From: Medicago truncatula
Lineage: Eukaryota; Streptophyta; Magnoliopsida; Fabales; Fabaceae
NCBI RefSeq assembly: GCF_003473485.1
Contig: NC_053042.1
Location: 13,040,501-13,104,500, forward strand
Reading direction: 5' to 3'
Length of the DNA stretch: 64,000 nucleotides
In this document: positions 22,831 to 34,653 of the stretch, piece by piece
How positions within the stretch are numbered: position 1 is the stretch's first letter
How the letters are laid out: every line of letters begins with the position of its first letter
Translations under genes and position numbers: made by a program
Notes under the pieces: generated by a model
What the model was told of the DNA's origin: nothing
Seen by the model: the letters and a program-made list of their open reading frames with translations, nothing else
The model's database searches: none

Positions 22831-24039
22831 AGAGATAGAGTTTTATAACTGTTTTTACAGTTAGTTAGTTTTCAGTTTTGGTTGTTGAGCAATATAGCTC
22901 TACCATTTGAAATAGAAATAACTAATGTGAATGTGAAATCACAACTAAGTGATAATTGAATACTCCATAACATACTTTAATATCTCTCTCTCTCTCTCAC
23001 TTTCTCTTTTTTCTGTTATTCTTCTTTTTTGATAACAAAACAATGAAGTGAATCATGTATGTGTGAAAGTGTAAAAGTGAATTGCAGTAACAAGAGGTCT
23101 CAATATAGTGATAATATTCTCACGAAGGAGTCGAGAATTTTAATCCATTTAATTAAATCTTGTATTGGCCAGAAAACACGGTGAGAAGTAGAATTAGAAT
23201 CGTGCCACCTAATTACATGTTTCCTTCGTGATCCACTCACGAGTAAATTTTCAGGACAAATATCATTTCCATTTTGGGGTAGCATTTTCCAATACATTGT
23301 CCAATTTTATTTTTCTCTGGGAACAGACCACGTATCTACACAGTTAGTAGCCATAATCCTCCGATAATATAAAGTACAAGTCAAGGGGATACTTCTCTCC
23401 CAACAGATGCAACTTTATTCTCATCGTAAGGATTCAAACCCTAGACATATGGTTAAAAGACTCCAGCTAATAGCCACTCAAACCAATTTTGTCTAGGAAA
23501 TTTATTTGCAATGCGTATTAAGGACTAATTGAACAAAATTTGTGGGAGAGCTAAGTACAGTTTAAGAACAATTTCAGAGCATTACTATGGCATGTGACTG
23601 TGACAAGAAGATTAAGATGATAATGTTTACACCTTCTTGAGGCAATATATTTAAGCACTAGTTGTAACTACTGCATAGTACAAGTGGGTTTTTGAAAACA
23701 AACAAATTTGCATAATTTTTAGTTTTGTTTTCTATTAACACAATAGTCATAAACCATCTGTATTAAACTATAAATAATATTTGATTCTTACTTTCAACTA
23801 CCTACTTAAATGTCATGCACCTAACTGAATCTAATTTTTTTTGTAAGATTGAATCTAAAAAACTGTCATACACCTAACAGTCTCCACACTGAGGAGGATA
23901 AAGCAAGTAAGTTAAGTTTGCGTTTGAAATGGTTAATTATCAAATTCATTAAAGCAATTCGAAAATGTGCATTATTCAGTAGCTTCTCTGCATGCATCAT
24001 AGACACAAGCAATTCAAAACATATTTTAGTAAATCGAAA
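22831..24039. other. Intergenic; flank of the next P450 copy
   Basis: Contains a short (TC)n run near 22982. From about 23450 it resembles the upstream flanks of the other copies. The conserved TATA block expected before the gene is missing: sequence passes from the GAGGAGGATAAAGCAAGT region (23893) to ATGCATCATAGACACAAGC (23992) without it. No gene seen. Confidence 0.5.
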
Positions 24040-25554
24040 ATGTGCACTATTCAGTGTGTTGGAGGATTGGCAGCCATCCTAATCTTCTTATACATCCACT
24101 ATTGGAGACGCAATAGAGATGAATTTGTACCAATTAATTGGCCAATATTTGGTATGCTACTGGCGCTTATGTGTAACCTGTCCAATTTCCATGATCGTGC
24201 AACCTTAATTTTGAAACATCATGGAGGAACGTTTAGATTTGGAGGAGCCTGGTTCACAAACACAAGCTTTATTGGTACCAGTGATCCAATGAATGTTGAA
24301 CACATTGCGAGCAAGAATTTTGGCAACTACGGAAGGGGGTCCAACTTCAAAGAAATTTTTGATTTTTTTGGAGATGGTATTTTAAATTCTAATTCCCACG
24401 TATGGAAACAACAGAGGACAATGTTTCATTCATTTCTTAAAAGGAAAACCTTCAAGAACTTCTTCCAACAAACTATGAAGAAAAAGCTGGAGAACTACCT
24501 ACTACCATTTCTTAATGATGTATCTGAAATAGGTGCTCAGGTGGACCTGGAGGATGCCTTGAGTAGGTTCACTTTTGATAGCATCTGCACTATTGCATTT
24601 GGATTTGATCCTAATTGCCTTCTAAACAAGTTTAATGAGCTAACAGAAATTGATTATCAAAAATCTCTTGCTGTGATAGATGAGGTGATATTGTACCGGC
24701 ACTTCATTCCAAGTTATCTTTGGAAGCTGCAAAAATGGCTCCATGTTCGTCAAGAAAAGAAGTTAAGGGAAGCCGAAGAAAATCTTGACCGTTTCTTGTA
24801 TGAAGGTATAACATTTTCCAAACAAGAGCAAAGCAAGTGCAGCAGCAGTGAATAAATTGATGACTTTGTAAAAGCACTGATGAAGGAAGAATATGGAACA
24901 AGGGGAATGGATGAGAAGTATCTTAGAGACAATGCACTCTCTCTCTTTTTAGCAGGAAATGGCACAGTTACTTCAGGTCTCAGTTGGTTTTTCTGGCTTG
25001 TTTCAACTCATCCTATTGTGGAAGCCAAAATTATTCAAGAAATAAAAGATAACTGGCCCACACAAGAGGAGAATCAGACTCCTTGGAGAGATGTGGATCT
25101 TGATAATCTAGTGTACCTTCATGGAGCTATATGTGAAACCTTGAGGCTTTATCCTCCTGTACCTTTTGAGCATATATGTGCAATCAAATCCGATATACTA
25201 CCTAGTGGAGAGCGTGTTAGTCCAAATACAAGGTTATTGTACTCTTTGTACGCTATGGGAAGGATGGAACAAATATGGGGAGAAGACTGCATGGAATTTA
25301 AGCCTGAGAGATGGGTATCAGAGACAGGACACATTATACATGTTCCATCTTACAAGTTCATAGCTTTCAATACAGGTCCGAGAAGTTGTTTGGGTAAAGA
25401 TCTTAGTTTCATTCAAATGAAGATGGTCGCAGCTGCTTTGTTACAGAAGTTTCACATACAGGTGGTGGAAGGTCACCCTGTAACCCCAAAGCTTTCATTT
25501 GTTCTTCACATGAAACATGGCTTCAAGGTTAAAGTCACTAAAAGATGCATTTGA
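24040..25554 (+). pseudogene. CYP96A-like gene with one in-frame stop
   Basis: A single frame of 505 codons matches the family over its whole length, with one TAA at 24853-24855 (codon 272), where the paralogue at 55728-57403 reads SSSEEMDD and this copy SSSE-stop-IDD. Both halves are otherwise well preserved: anchor, INWPIFGML, WFTNTSF, FGFDPNC, LAGNGTVTSGLSWFFWL, ExxR, FKPERW and FNTGPRSCLGK. The ATG chosen, 24040, matches the MxIIQCxGG start of relatives; an ATG 48 bases upstream has no support. The stop falls between the substrate-recognition part and the I-helix, so a truncated product would lack the haem site. The usual TATA block upstream is absent. It looks recently silenced, or the stop is an allele or read error. 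Confidence 0.85.
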
Positions 25555-26370
25555 CTGAAGTCTCTCCGAGCGATTGCTGACATATATTTTCTCCTATAAC
25601 CTATTAGTCATTGTTGTTCTTTGTCAAACATTGTTATGTTATTCTCTATTTTAGATATTATTTGTCAATGTAATAATAAACTGCTTTAAGTTGAACTGCT
25701 TTTATATTTTGAAGTTATTGGAGAGGACCACCTCTCCAAGCAACAATAATATAATACATCATAATTTTAAAAACATGTTTCTTCAAATGATTAATTTATT
25801 CAGCTATGCTGTATGTTACGAAAGCCTTGCACGTGAATTTAACGATCTCTCTTCTAATTTATTCCCTCTAAAACATTTTAAATAATAGAACAACTATTAG
25901 TATATATCTATTACTCGATAAAAGATCTTGTTGTTATAGCTTCACGTATTGAAGATCCCGTACTCTGTCTCTCACACGAGCATAGGTGTGAAGGTGACGC
26001 GCCTATACTAATTGAAAGCGATTAAGTGCAATTTCAGAGCATTACTCTAGCATATGACTGTGACAGGAAGATTAAGAAGATAGTGTTCACACTTTTTTGA
26101 GTTAAAATATTTAAGCACAAGTTATAACTACTGCATAGTACAAGTGGGTTTTATGAAAACAAACAAATTTTCATTATTTTTTTAGTTTGTTCTATGGTAG
26201 CCACCCATGAACCATAATTACTAGACCACCATTTGTATCATAAAAGGAAATTTGATCTACCCTTCAACAATCTATATACTAAACTAAGCAGAATAATTTA
26301 TTGGTACTTTCAACCACACTGGGAGGAGAAGGCAAGTCAATTAAGATTGCATTTAAAAGTTTTAATTCTC
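25555..26370. other. 3' flank of the pseudogene and intergenic DNA
   Basis: From 25555 to about 25770 this matches, inverted, the 3' flank of the gene at 49127 (about 48800-49125), including TTGGAGAGGACCACCTCTCC. After about 26000 it resembles P450 upstream flanks. No gene. Confidence 0.5.
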
Positions 26371-26415
26371 TTCATGCACTAAAAAATATTTAAGTGTAAA
26401 ACATGTACATTTTTT
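26371..26415 (+). promoter_or_regulatory. Degenerate CYP96A promoter block
   Basis: TTCATGCACTAAAAAATATT followed by TAAGTGTAAAACATGTACAT; the TATA core has changed to AAAATATTTAAG. Confidence 0.4.
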
Positions 26416-26496
26416 TAATATACTATCCTCTACTTTCTTTGCATGGATCATAGACACAAACAATTTGAAACACACTTTAGTAAATAGAAAACGTGC

Positions 26497-26631
26497 ATGA
26501 CTCAGTGTATTGGAGGATTTTTAGGCATCCTCTTCTTGATATACATCCACTATTGGAGACGAAATAGGGATGAAATTATGCCGAAATGGCCAGTAATTGG
26601 TACTTCAAAGATATTTTTGAAGTACGTATAA
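26497..26631 (+). pseudogene. CYP96A-like N-terminal fragment
   Basis: ATG to stop gives 44 codons. The first 37 match the P450 N-terminus: MTQCIGGFLGILFLIYIHYW, then RRNRDEIMPKWPVIGT. Homology ends abruptly and the rest of the gene is missing. With the degenerate promoter block upstream, this marks a further copy in the tandem array, cut off at about residue 37. Confidence 0.85.
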
Positions 26632-27007
26632 GTTAGCAACTTCCACAAGCATTTGCTAGAATACCTCTTATTTTTTAGAATGAGTGTTTTAGCATGTCAT
26701 AACTAAAAAGTGACTAAGTACACCCAATGACGCATGTTGCTAAAATATACCTGCATAAAATCTAGTATGTATCTTAACAAATCTCTATATGTATATATTG
26801 ATCATATAGAATAATTAAAAAAAAAAAAAAAAAAAGATTACATGAACAACAACAACAATATATTTATTCAACTTAATACAACTTAACCTCTCAAAAAAAA
26901 AAAAAAACTTAATACAACTTAAAGCTTGCATTGGAAAAGTACAATATTCATCAAAACTAGAAAAGGACCAAATCTTGCATAATCAAGTTAGATAGCAAAG
27001 TCGATAT

Positions 27008-27682
27008 TTAAGCAACGGACTTAATAATTCCATCTTTATCTTTATAAGAATAATTCTCAACAAACAAAAAACTAGAAGCTTGTTTGGCATTCAAAATCAA
27101 TCGTCCTCCCATCTCACCAATCTTATAATACCCAATATCCGAACAATTAGTAGTAGATCCATTAACACAAAACACAAACTTATAAATATATCGAACTCCA
27201 CCACCATTTCTCCGAATAAGAAACGTACCATTCAATATTTGCATACCAGGATAGTTTTCTGGACCACCAATACCAACACAAGATTTTTGAATAACATTAT
27301 CAACAAATATCAACCATTTTGAAGATTCAACACAATCAGGCTTCCTAACGAACTCGATATCAACTGGTTTACCTGTAAAAATTTCACCATAATAAGGGTC
27401 TCCTGGTACGCTGAATTTCAATGGTATACCTCTTTCACTAGTAAAATCTTGTTCTAAGACAGTAACCGGACATGTTGAATCACCAGTTTTTCCTAGATAT
27501 ACTCTTCCAATATTGATGCCCATAAACGATGGTATCAAGGCGTAATGACCGTCAGGATGAACGGGCCACATATCTGAGTCCATTATGTATCTACCATCAT
27601 CATATGAGAAAGCTAGTGGAAGATTGGTGGTGATGAAAGCAAAAAGGAGGAAGGAAATGATAAGTGAATAAATAAACTTCAT
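27008..27682 (-). CDS. Kunitz-type (STI family) protease inhibitor
   Basis: A 224-residue secreted protein. Residues 1-26 form a hydrophobic signal peptide. The Kunitz beta-trefoil signature starts in the mature N-terminus (the DDGRYIMDSDMWPVHPDGHY region) and continues with GRVYLGKTGDSTCPVTV. Cys71-Cys117 and Cys172-Cys180 fit the two conserved disulphides; Cys135 is extra and probably unpaired. Typical role: apoplastic or vacuolar inhibition of serine proteases in defence or development. The loop that would hold the reactive site (about 91-99, SVPGDPYYG) shows no clear Arg or Lys at P1, so trypsin inhibition is doubtful. A minus-strand TATAAATA about 65 bases upstream of the ATG fits a promoter. 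It lies alone between a P450 fragment and a minisatellite. Confidence 0.9.
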   Translation of the reverse strand: MKFIYSLIISFLLFAFITTNLPLAFSYDDGRYIMDSDMWPVHPDGHYALIPSFMGINIGRVYLGKTGDSTCPVTVLEQDFTSERGIPLKFSVPGDPYYGEIFTGKPVDIEFVRKPDCVESSKWLIFVDNVIQKSCVGIGGPENYPGMQILNGTFLIRRNGGGVRYIYKFVFCVNGSTTNCSDIGYYKIGEMGGRLILNAKQASSFLFVENYSYKDKDGIIKSVA

Positions 27683-27740
27683 TATTTGCTTAATGAGTAT
27701 ATTGTTTGTGTGTTTTGGAGGATTAATTACATCTCCCCGT

Positions 27741-27755
27741 GTATTTATTTATAGT
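27741..27755 (-). promoter_or_regulatory. TATA box of the Kunitz inhibitor gene
   Basis: Minus-strand ACTATAAATAAATAC, about 60-70 bases upstream of the ATG at 27682. Confidence 0.55.
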
Positions 27756-28084
27756 AGTATAAAGAAGTGAAGACCAATTTCAAATTTCTCATCGATTTAA
27801 TTTATTACTTGTTTTTGGAACTTAGCATTGCATGTGATACATTTTTGAAAAAGGCACACACGTGAATTTAGCATGTGCTTTTGTCTTATGTTTATATTTT
27901 TGTATAAGAATTTAGCATGTGCTTTTTGTCTTATGTTTATATTTTTGTATAATAATAATCTTAAGAGTTTTTCTAATTAGACATGTTTAATCCTGATTGC
28001 ATCCCAAAATGACAAAATTACATTTTTATAAAATTAATTTTCAAAAAACATCTTTCTTTTTTCTTGGTTACTCTCTAAAATCCT

Positions 28085-28612
28085 TCTTAGTTTAAGCAGG
28101 TCATGTAAACTTAGTTTCAGCAGGTCATGTAAACTGAGTTTAAGTGTACATACTTAAACTCAGTTTAAGTAGGTCATGTAAATCGAGTTTAAGTGTACAT
28201 TTAAAAGTTCAACCTTGTTCAATGATTCTACGTAATCTCAGTTTAAGTATGTACATGTAAACTTATTTTAAGTAGATCATGTAAACTAAGTTTAAGTGTG
28301 CATACTTAAACTGATCATGTGAACTTAGTTTAAGTAGTTCATGTAAACTGAGTTTAAGTAGGTCATGTAAAATAAGTTTAAGTAGGTCATGTAAACTGAG
28401 TTTAAGCGTACATCTAAAAGTTCAACCTTGTTCAATGCTTATATGTAATATTTGTTTAAGTAGGTACATGTAAACTTAGTTTAAGTAGGTAATGTAAACT
28501 GATTTTAAGTGCACATACTTAAACTCAGTTTAAGTAGGTTATGTAAACTAAATTTAAGTAGATTATGTAAACTAAGTTTACATGAACCTACTTAAACTGA
28601 ATTTAAGTTAAC
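28085..28612. repeat. Minisatellite of about 24-26-bp units with inverted halves
   Basis: Built from many diverged copies of TTTAAGTAGGTCATGTAAAC joined by TKAG. Some units are inverted, giving palindromes such as TACTTAAACTCAGTTTAAGT. A longer spacer (AAAAGTTCAACCTTGTTCAA) occurs at about 28203 and 28417, so there is a higher-order period of about 214 bases. Too irregular in spacing and too diverged for a CRISPR array, and no cas genes occur. Confidence 0.9.
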
Positions 28613-29032
28613 CTCAACAATGTAAAACTGAAACTGTCGTACACTGCAGTTGAACAAAAAGAAGAAAATTGAAACCAGCGTTATTGAAAAAGAAGATAAA
28701 ATTCACTTATTTATATGCAATCGAGTATGAATGAAAGATTTTTTGATTCACTCTTTAATCTTCCATAGAGATTAATTGAACATGAGGATTGTTTGATCGT
28801 TGGTGGGTGAAAGAGAGTGAAATTTTAGAGTGACAATAAATGAAATCAAGATTTTAAGAAAATTTATATAAAAGGACAATTTTGATATTATAAAAAACTT
28901 TTTAAAAAAACTAGGTGTATGCAGAAATATATAGGGTGTGAATAGAAAAACTCTAATCTTAATAATAAAGTTATTGGACTCATGCATGTTATTGGATTTT
29001 TTTATATACGTAGTCTAGTCCATTCGGTATTA
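28613..29032. other. Intergenic, no feature seen
   Basis: AT-rich DNA between the minisatellite and the Mutator-like element. Confidence 0.4.
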
Positions 29033-29041
29033 TTAAATATT

Positions 29042-29554
29042 GGCTAAAATATTCTCTTGGTCTCTGCAAATATAGCGAATTTGAGTTTTGGTCCTTTGTA
29101 AATTTTTTTTTTGAAATCAATCCCTGCAAAATTTTTTGTTTTTTAAAAAGGTCCTTAGGCCCACTTTCTTTTTATGTGTCTTATTTTTGCATAGGTGTCA
29201 CTTGCTGACTGTTTAATTGTGCACATGTGGCAGCCACGTGTAACTGATTTCATTTTAATTATTTAAAAAACAAAAAACATATTTTCGAAATAAAAATAAA
29301 AAATTGAAAAAAAATGAAATTAATAAAAAAACTGGAAATTAAACTAAAATAATTACCACATGGCTGCCAAATGTGCAAACTTACACAGTCAGCGAATGCT
29401 ACGTAGGCATAAATGTGCCAAATCATCAATAAAGTGGGGCCAAAGACTATTTTAAAAAACCAAAATTTTTGTAGGGATGGATTTCAATTTTTTTTTACCA
29501 GGGACCAAAACTCAAACTCGTCATATTTGCAGGAACCAAAAATATATTTTAGCC
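29042..29554. mobile_element. Mutator-like non-autonomous element, 513 bp
   Basis: Long terminal inverted repeats of about 120 bp (left GGCTAAAATATTCTCTTGG, right ...ATATTTTAGCC) and a perfect 9-bp target-site duplication, TTAAATATT (29033-29041, 29555-29563), which is diagnostic of the Mutator superfamily. No transposase inside. Confidence 0.9.
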
Positions 29555-29563
29555 TTAAATATT

Positions 29564-30789
29564 TATATGAAATCCTATGTTACTTCTTTACCTTGGTTCT
29601 TCTCTTTCATTGACCTGATCTTCTTGTTGATTCTTCTATTTGATTGATCATGTTTTTATTGACTCTTGTGTTTGATTGCTTCTCTCTGTTAGTTCTTTTA
29701 TTTGATTACTTCTCTCAGTTGGTTTGGTTTTCTCTACGATGGTTTCTCTACGTTGCTCCTCTCCATGCATATTGGTTATGCTATAAATTGGTTTGGTTAT
29801 TTTTCAAGGTTAATTCTAACAACGTTAAACTTAATAGGCTTTCACTTGAGTGGTATTATTAGAATAATGTGTTTTTAGTTTATGTTAAGTATGCTTTTTT
29901 TTTTTTTTTTTTTTCTGTGTGTTTGACGAACTCTAGATGCTTTGTGTTGATGCATCGTAAATTTAAAGGGAGAGGTGTTATTATTAGATAATAATAAGTT
30001 TATTGAGGCTTTATGTTATTGGACTTTTTATGTTAGTAGTCTTTTAACAAGATGTGTCATTGACGAAACCCGCCTAGCCGCCATTGGTGTATTATTCTCT
30101 CCGAAACTCAACATTGTTAACAAAATAACTGCACTATAATTATGGTATTAGAGGTCTCAACCTAATAATTAATTATTTTAGGATTTTAATTGAGGCTCCA
30201 CCCACTTAAAAGTATATTTGTCTAAGATAAGATGATATATCGAATAATTTGAGATTGATGAAAAATAATATATCTAATATATTTTTTAGAATATCTAATA
30301 ATTTTTTTAGAATATCTAATAAAGATGTAATTGAGTCATGTAACGCTACTCGAGTGACAAAAGCAAAACAATACTCATTCATTTAAGTTGATAGAATATA
30401 TTAGATACAATAACATAATCAATATCGCTAAAAAAGTAAAGGGTGAATCTGCGAAAAATCTCACAAAACCCAATTTATAGCATACAAAGGGTAAATGCTT
30501 ACAAATAATATGATAAAATCTAAATCACTAGAATACTCATGTCTTCGGATCTGCAACGTTGCCTCCTAAATCATTGATTGAATTTGTGATCGATGGAACA
30601 TATTTCAATAAACAAGATGCAGAATCAAACAACGCTGCACAAGACAACGAACAACATAAATACGCACTCAGACGATGAAATCACGAAAAAACACAAAAGA
30701 AAATACTTAGATATATGTGAATCACTTATTTAGATTGAAAGAAATGAGAAAAAAGATGCAGATGGAAGATTCTATGTCAAAAATTAATT
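29564..30789. other. Intergenic, no feature seen
   Basis: AT-rich with a T-run at 29896-29914. Small frames at 29413-29862 show no family likeness. Confidence 0.4.
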
Positions 30790-32870
30790 GATATCATTAA
30801 ATAAAATAGAGTTAATACAAGGAGGACAAATCTCAAAAACATGGGGACTAGGCTATGAACATGCCGCCCTAGAATGGTATGAGCAGCCATGTTCGCTTGA
30901 TGCCTAACAAACTTCACCTCAAAGTTGAAAAATAAATCTAACATAGACTTAATGGTCTATTAAACTCTGAAGCACCACTACTCCGGGATGAAATTCGATC
31001 CACAAGAGTACGATAATCCGTCTCAAATACGACCTTGTCCCAACTTTTTGCAATAGTGACTTGAATTGCTTCCTGTAGTGTCATAGCTTCCCCTTCAAGG
31101 ACTGATATATGAGTATTTATCTTTGTCGAATGACCAATAATAAACACGCCATATGCATTCCTAAAGCAACAACATGTCTTCAAAATTCCTACGAAGCTAT
31201 GGAACGCAACGTCAACATTGCACTTCAGCTAGCCATTAGCAGTTTTTCCCATCGAATCTTCGCGGGGAAGGGGCGATCTACATTCCGACCCGAACTGCTC
31301 ACATCTTGGGCAAGTTTCCATTGCTGCCAATTTCTCAAAGACATCCTCCCAATTCCCAAAGGCGTGTCACGAGTAGAGTTTCAAACATCATCATTCCTTG
31401 CTGCCCATAACTACCATAGTAGCACCGCAACACAACCACCCATATCATCACTCTCCTTGCAACAAATATCGAAAATAAGCTCAGGCAGGGACTGAAATTG
31501 GCTAGCCCTTGGTAGCAACACAGCAGAAAGACCATCAGAAAACCAACTTTCTCTAGGCATTTCACAACCAACGAAAGAATGCCAATCCGTTCCCTCCTCA
31601 CAATGATGCCACAGACAACTATTAGTGCACGACACATGACACTGGATCAGTTTAGTACGAGTTGGGATACAACCCCTTCAGATCCGCCACAACAGGTTTC
31701 ACACTTTGTGAGGATTACGAACTTTCTGACCCTCGAGATTTATCCAGATGCATTTGAAACAATGCTTGTTTAAGCTCATCCTTAATAATGGGCTTGTTGA
31801 GTGTCAAATTATCCTCCATAGTAATACAAGGCTGAATGATATTAAGCACCGGTGTGTACATGGTTACCAATATTAGGAGCAAACACAACATCAAGATAAT
31901 CCTTGACAATTTTGCAAAGTTCCTTCTAGCTAGTAACAACTGTACCCTGCTGTAGCGTCGTCACCTTCTTAACCTTTCTTCTCGCGGTTGCCGACATGTG
32001 GAAGAACTTTGTGTTCATATCTCCTTCTTTCAACCAATGCATTTTAGCCCTTTTCTTCCAAAAAGCTTCCTCATGTACAAACAATCGGGCATGGCGCTCA
32101 TTCTCTTTGAGGAACCTAGTTGTATTCATGCCATTAGGTGAGCTCCTAATTGATTCAAGAATGCGAGTGCATTGTTGTATCTCCTCCTGAAAGTGAATTA
32201 TCTTCCTCCTGCCTAGGGGTGGGAATAGGCCAGGTCAGGCCAGACTTTGATAGGCCTGAGCCTAGCCTACGAAATAAATCACAAGCCTGAGCCTGGCCTA
32301 TGGCCTATCATAGGCCGTTTTTCTAGGCCTGGCCTGGCCTATTTAAAAGCCTGGACTGGCCTGAAAGCCTACTTACAAGCCTACTTCACATTAAGGCCAT
32401 CAAATAGTTCATTTAACCTACTAAATAGGTTAAACATGTCTTAAAGCCTACTTAAAAGCCTATTTTACTACAAGTAATTTTCAACTAGATTAAAGCCTAC
32501 ATAAAAGCCTATAACAACAAAGCCTATTAAGAGACTAATAGATAGAGAAAAAGATGTTTATATTTTTAATATATGCAATTATTTTAATATAAAAAAATAT
32601 TTTTTAATAAATAAGTATTAATAGGCCGGCCTATTAGGCTTAACAGTCTTTTTTTGAAGCCTAAGCTTGGCCTATTTAACTAATCAGGCTTTGTAAAAAG
32701 CCTAAGTCTAGACCTATCTACTAAACAGTCCAGGCCAGGCCGTAGGCCCCTGTAGGCCGATCTGGCCTATTCCCAACCCTACTCCAGCCCCATCGTTGTA
32801 ACGTAAAAGAGTAATGCAGATCCCGACCAGACACTTCCACAACACCACCCCCATTCCACCCTTCAACAAC
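30790..32870 (-). mobile_element. L1-type LINE relic (ORF2 fragments), interrupted by a hAT element
   Basis: On the minus strand, in order: pre-RT region with EEAFWKKRAKMHWLKEGDMN and TKFFHMSA (about 32130-31926); start of the reverse transcriptase with DELKQALFQMHLDKSRG (about 31770); zinc-binding tail with ...HSFVGCEMPRESWF (about 31590); and RNase H-like end with LEGEAMTLQEA and FETDYRTLVDRI (about 31100-30960). The catalytic core of the reverse transcriptase is missing between about 31715 and 31640, and frames are shifted several times, so it is dead. The hAT insertion at 32214-32781 splits its upstream part. Confidence 0.82.
32214..32781. mobile_element. Non-autonomous hAT element, 568 bp, inside the LINE relic
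   Basis: Ends TAGGGGTGGGAATAGGCCAG and the inverse CTGGCCTATTCCCAACCCTA; flanks CTCCTGCC (32206-32213) and CTCCAGCC (32782-32789) form an 8-bp duplication with one mismatch. The inside is full of GGCCTRRSCT-type motifs (AGGCCTGGCC, AAGCCTA) and has no transposase. Confidence 0.87.
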
Positions 32871-33124
32871 AACTATTTCTAATTGAGTTCTTTTTAGTAA
32901 TAATAATTGTAAAGACAAATTAAAACCCAAAAAAATTTGTAAAGACAAATTGATTGAATTTTTTTAAAAAAACAAAACTATATAAGGAATATTATATAGT
33001 TTATTTTGCTTATATGAGTAGAATGTATTGCTTTAAATTATATATTGTTGTATTTTTAATATTTTTGGTCAAGTAGCCTGACGTTTTCTGGTCAAGCGGG
33101 CTAACGGTTAGAAATTTACTTTTT

Positions 33125-33208
33125 AAGGTGAATAAGTGGTGTGTTCGGGATCAAACTCCGTCCCCTACATACATTATGCATTGTCCCTATCAATTGAACT
33201 AAAAATTA
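33125..33208 (-). mobile_element. SINE-like tRNA-derived fragment
   Basis: Minus strand reads TAGTTCAATTGATAGGGACA (A-box-like), then GGAGTTTGATCCC (B-box-like). Related to the short SINE family at 9854, 48939 and 51809 in the shared GGGACAATGCATAAT core, but more diverged and without a clear target-site duplication. Confidence 0.6.
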
Positions 33209-34653
33209 TATAATACATATATTAGAAAAATATATTCTATTTTATTTCATTATATTTGGCCACTTCTTAAAAAATTGTATAACTTTGCCACCGTGTACAA
33301 TATCAGTGGCTCTTTGTTTAATAATTTTCAATGATCATTCATTCTAGTGTGACAATTTTTTGAAAATCTTCTCTCTCATATTTATATTAGATTCTTATTC
33401 TCTCTCTTTCTTTTTCTCTATTGTTTTTTATCAATAAAGAGAGAAAAAAGGAAAGTTGTCATCAAAATTTTCTAAAATAGTTGTTCAAATACGATTTTCT
33501 TTTTTCTCTTTAGTCAAATCAATAGTTATAAATGGTGTATTTTTAAACAGTGTTAAAATAACATTGTTTTTTAGAGCGGCATTGCTATTCATAGCGAAGT
33601 AAAGAAAAACCACGAAACTTTAGCAAAAAGAATGCCACCATTAGATCTAAATTGGTGGAAAAAATGAAAGAGTTTGTTGTAGTTACAATAAAAAACTAGC
33701 AACAAGGTCGTCATCTTTTTTCGCTAGAAAATTCTTCGCAAGAAGTAAAATTACCCTTTTTAGAGAAATGATATTTATACAATCATTTTGATACAATTTT
33801 TGAACAAGTCTCTCTTTCATACTCTCGTTGTGTTTTTATTTTCTCTCATTTTTCTTTCTATTGTTTTTTACCAATAAAAAGAACGAAAAAGAAAATTGTC
33901 TTAAAAATTATCATAAAATGGTTCTACAAATATCATTACTCATAATCAAAAGCTTGTGAGTAATAACTTTTTTTAATGAAAAATTATATATTATATATAT
34001 AAAATGAAATATAAAAGCAAAAACTAAAACAACACCATAAAACCAAATAAACTTCTATCAGAAACACCTAACCACAACCGGAAAAATAAAAACAACTAAC
34101 AAAACCCCTCAATCAACCAACCTCTCTAAACAAATCTGACACTATCGATGCCAACAATAACGAGTTCATGATCATGTATTTAATAGCTGGTGGTCTGATT
34201 GCATGCATGCCCATATATTTAATTACAATTGATCGCACAGAGCTTAAAATATCGAGCCGTACGTATTTCAACCACTCTTGTTATTTAAATGCTTAGAGTG
34301 TGATTGATGCATGTCCATATACTTAATTATAATTGATCGGACATGCATGGTCTGAATTATTGTGGGTCATGGCCGAAAGTTTGCTAGATGTTTTTTTGTG
34401 GAAATTGTGCTTGATGTTGATGCACGTCCATATTGAATTAGAATATGTTCTACTGCATTCATTATAAATACAATTTTTTTTGAGAGACATATGCTTGAAT
34501 ATTTTAGATTTTGTTATGTGAATGGTCATTAGCCCGTTGTTACTCCTGGAGTTCCTCTAGACTCCAAATCAATTACTTATACCAACCTCTTCTTCATGAT
34601 AGCATTCAAAAGACAAAATTTGAATCATATGCACTTTGGTACTCGTAAGTACT
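33209..34653. other. Intergenic upstream of the third P450
   Basis: AT-rich. A motif group (CTCTCTTTCTTTTTCTCTATTG, split by mutations) occurs twice, near 33405 and 33845, as part of a diverged 120-base repeat. The TATA block of the other P450 copies is not found before 34654. No gene. Confidence 0.45.

Noticed and set aside
28085-28612. CRISPR array
   Set aside because: Units are diverged, contiguous and partly inverted, without unique spacers, in a plant nuclear context.
31109-31495. 128-residue plus-strand frame
   Set aside because: It is antisense to the LINE ORF2 relic.
34636-34653. Upstream TTG start for the 34.6-kb P450
   Set aside because: The ATG at 34654 matches the paralogue start MTLFQY; TTG is not a likely plant start.
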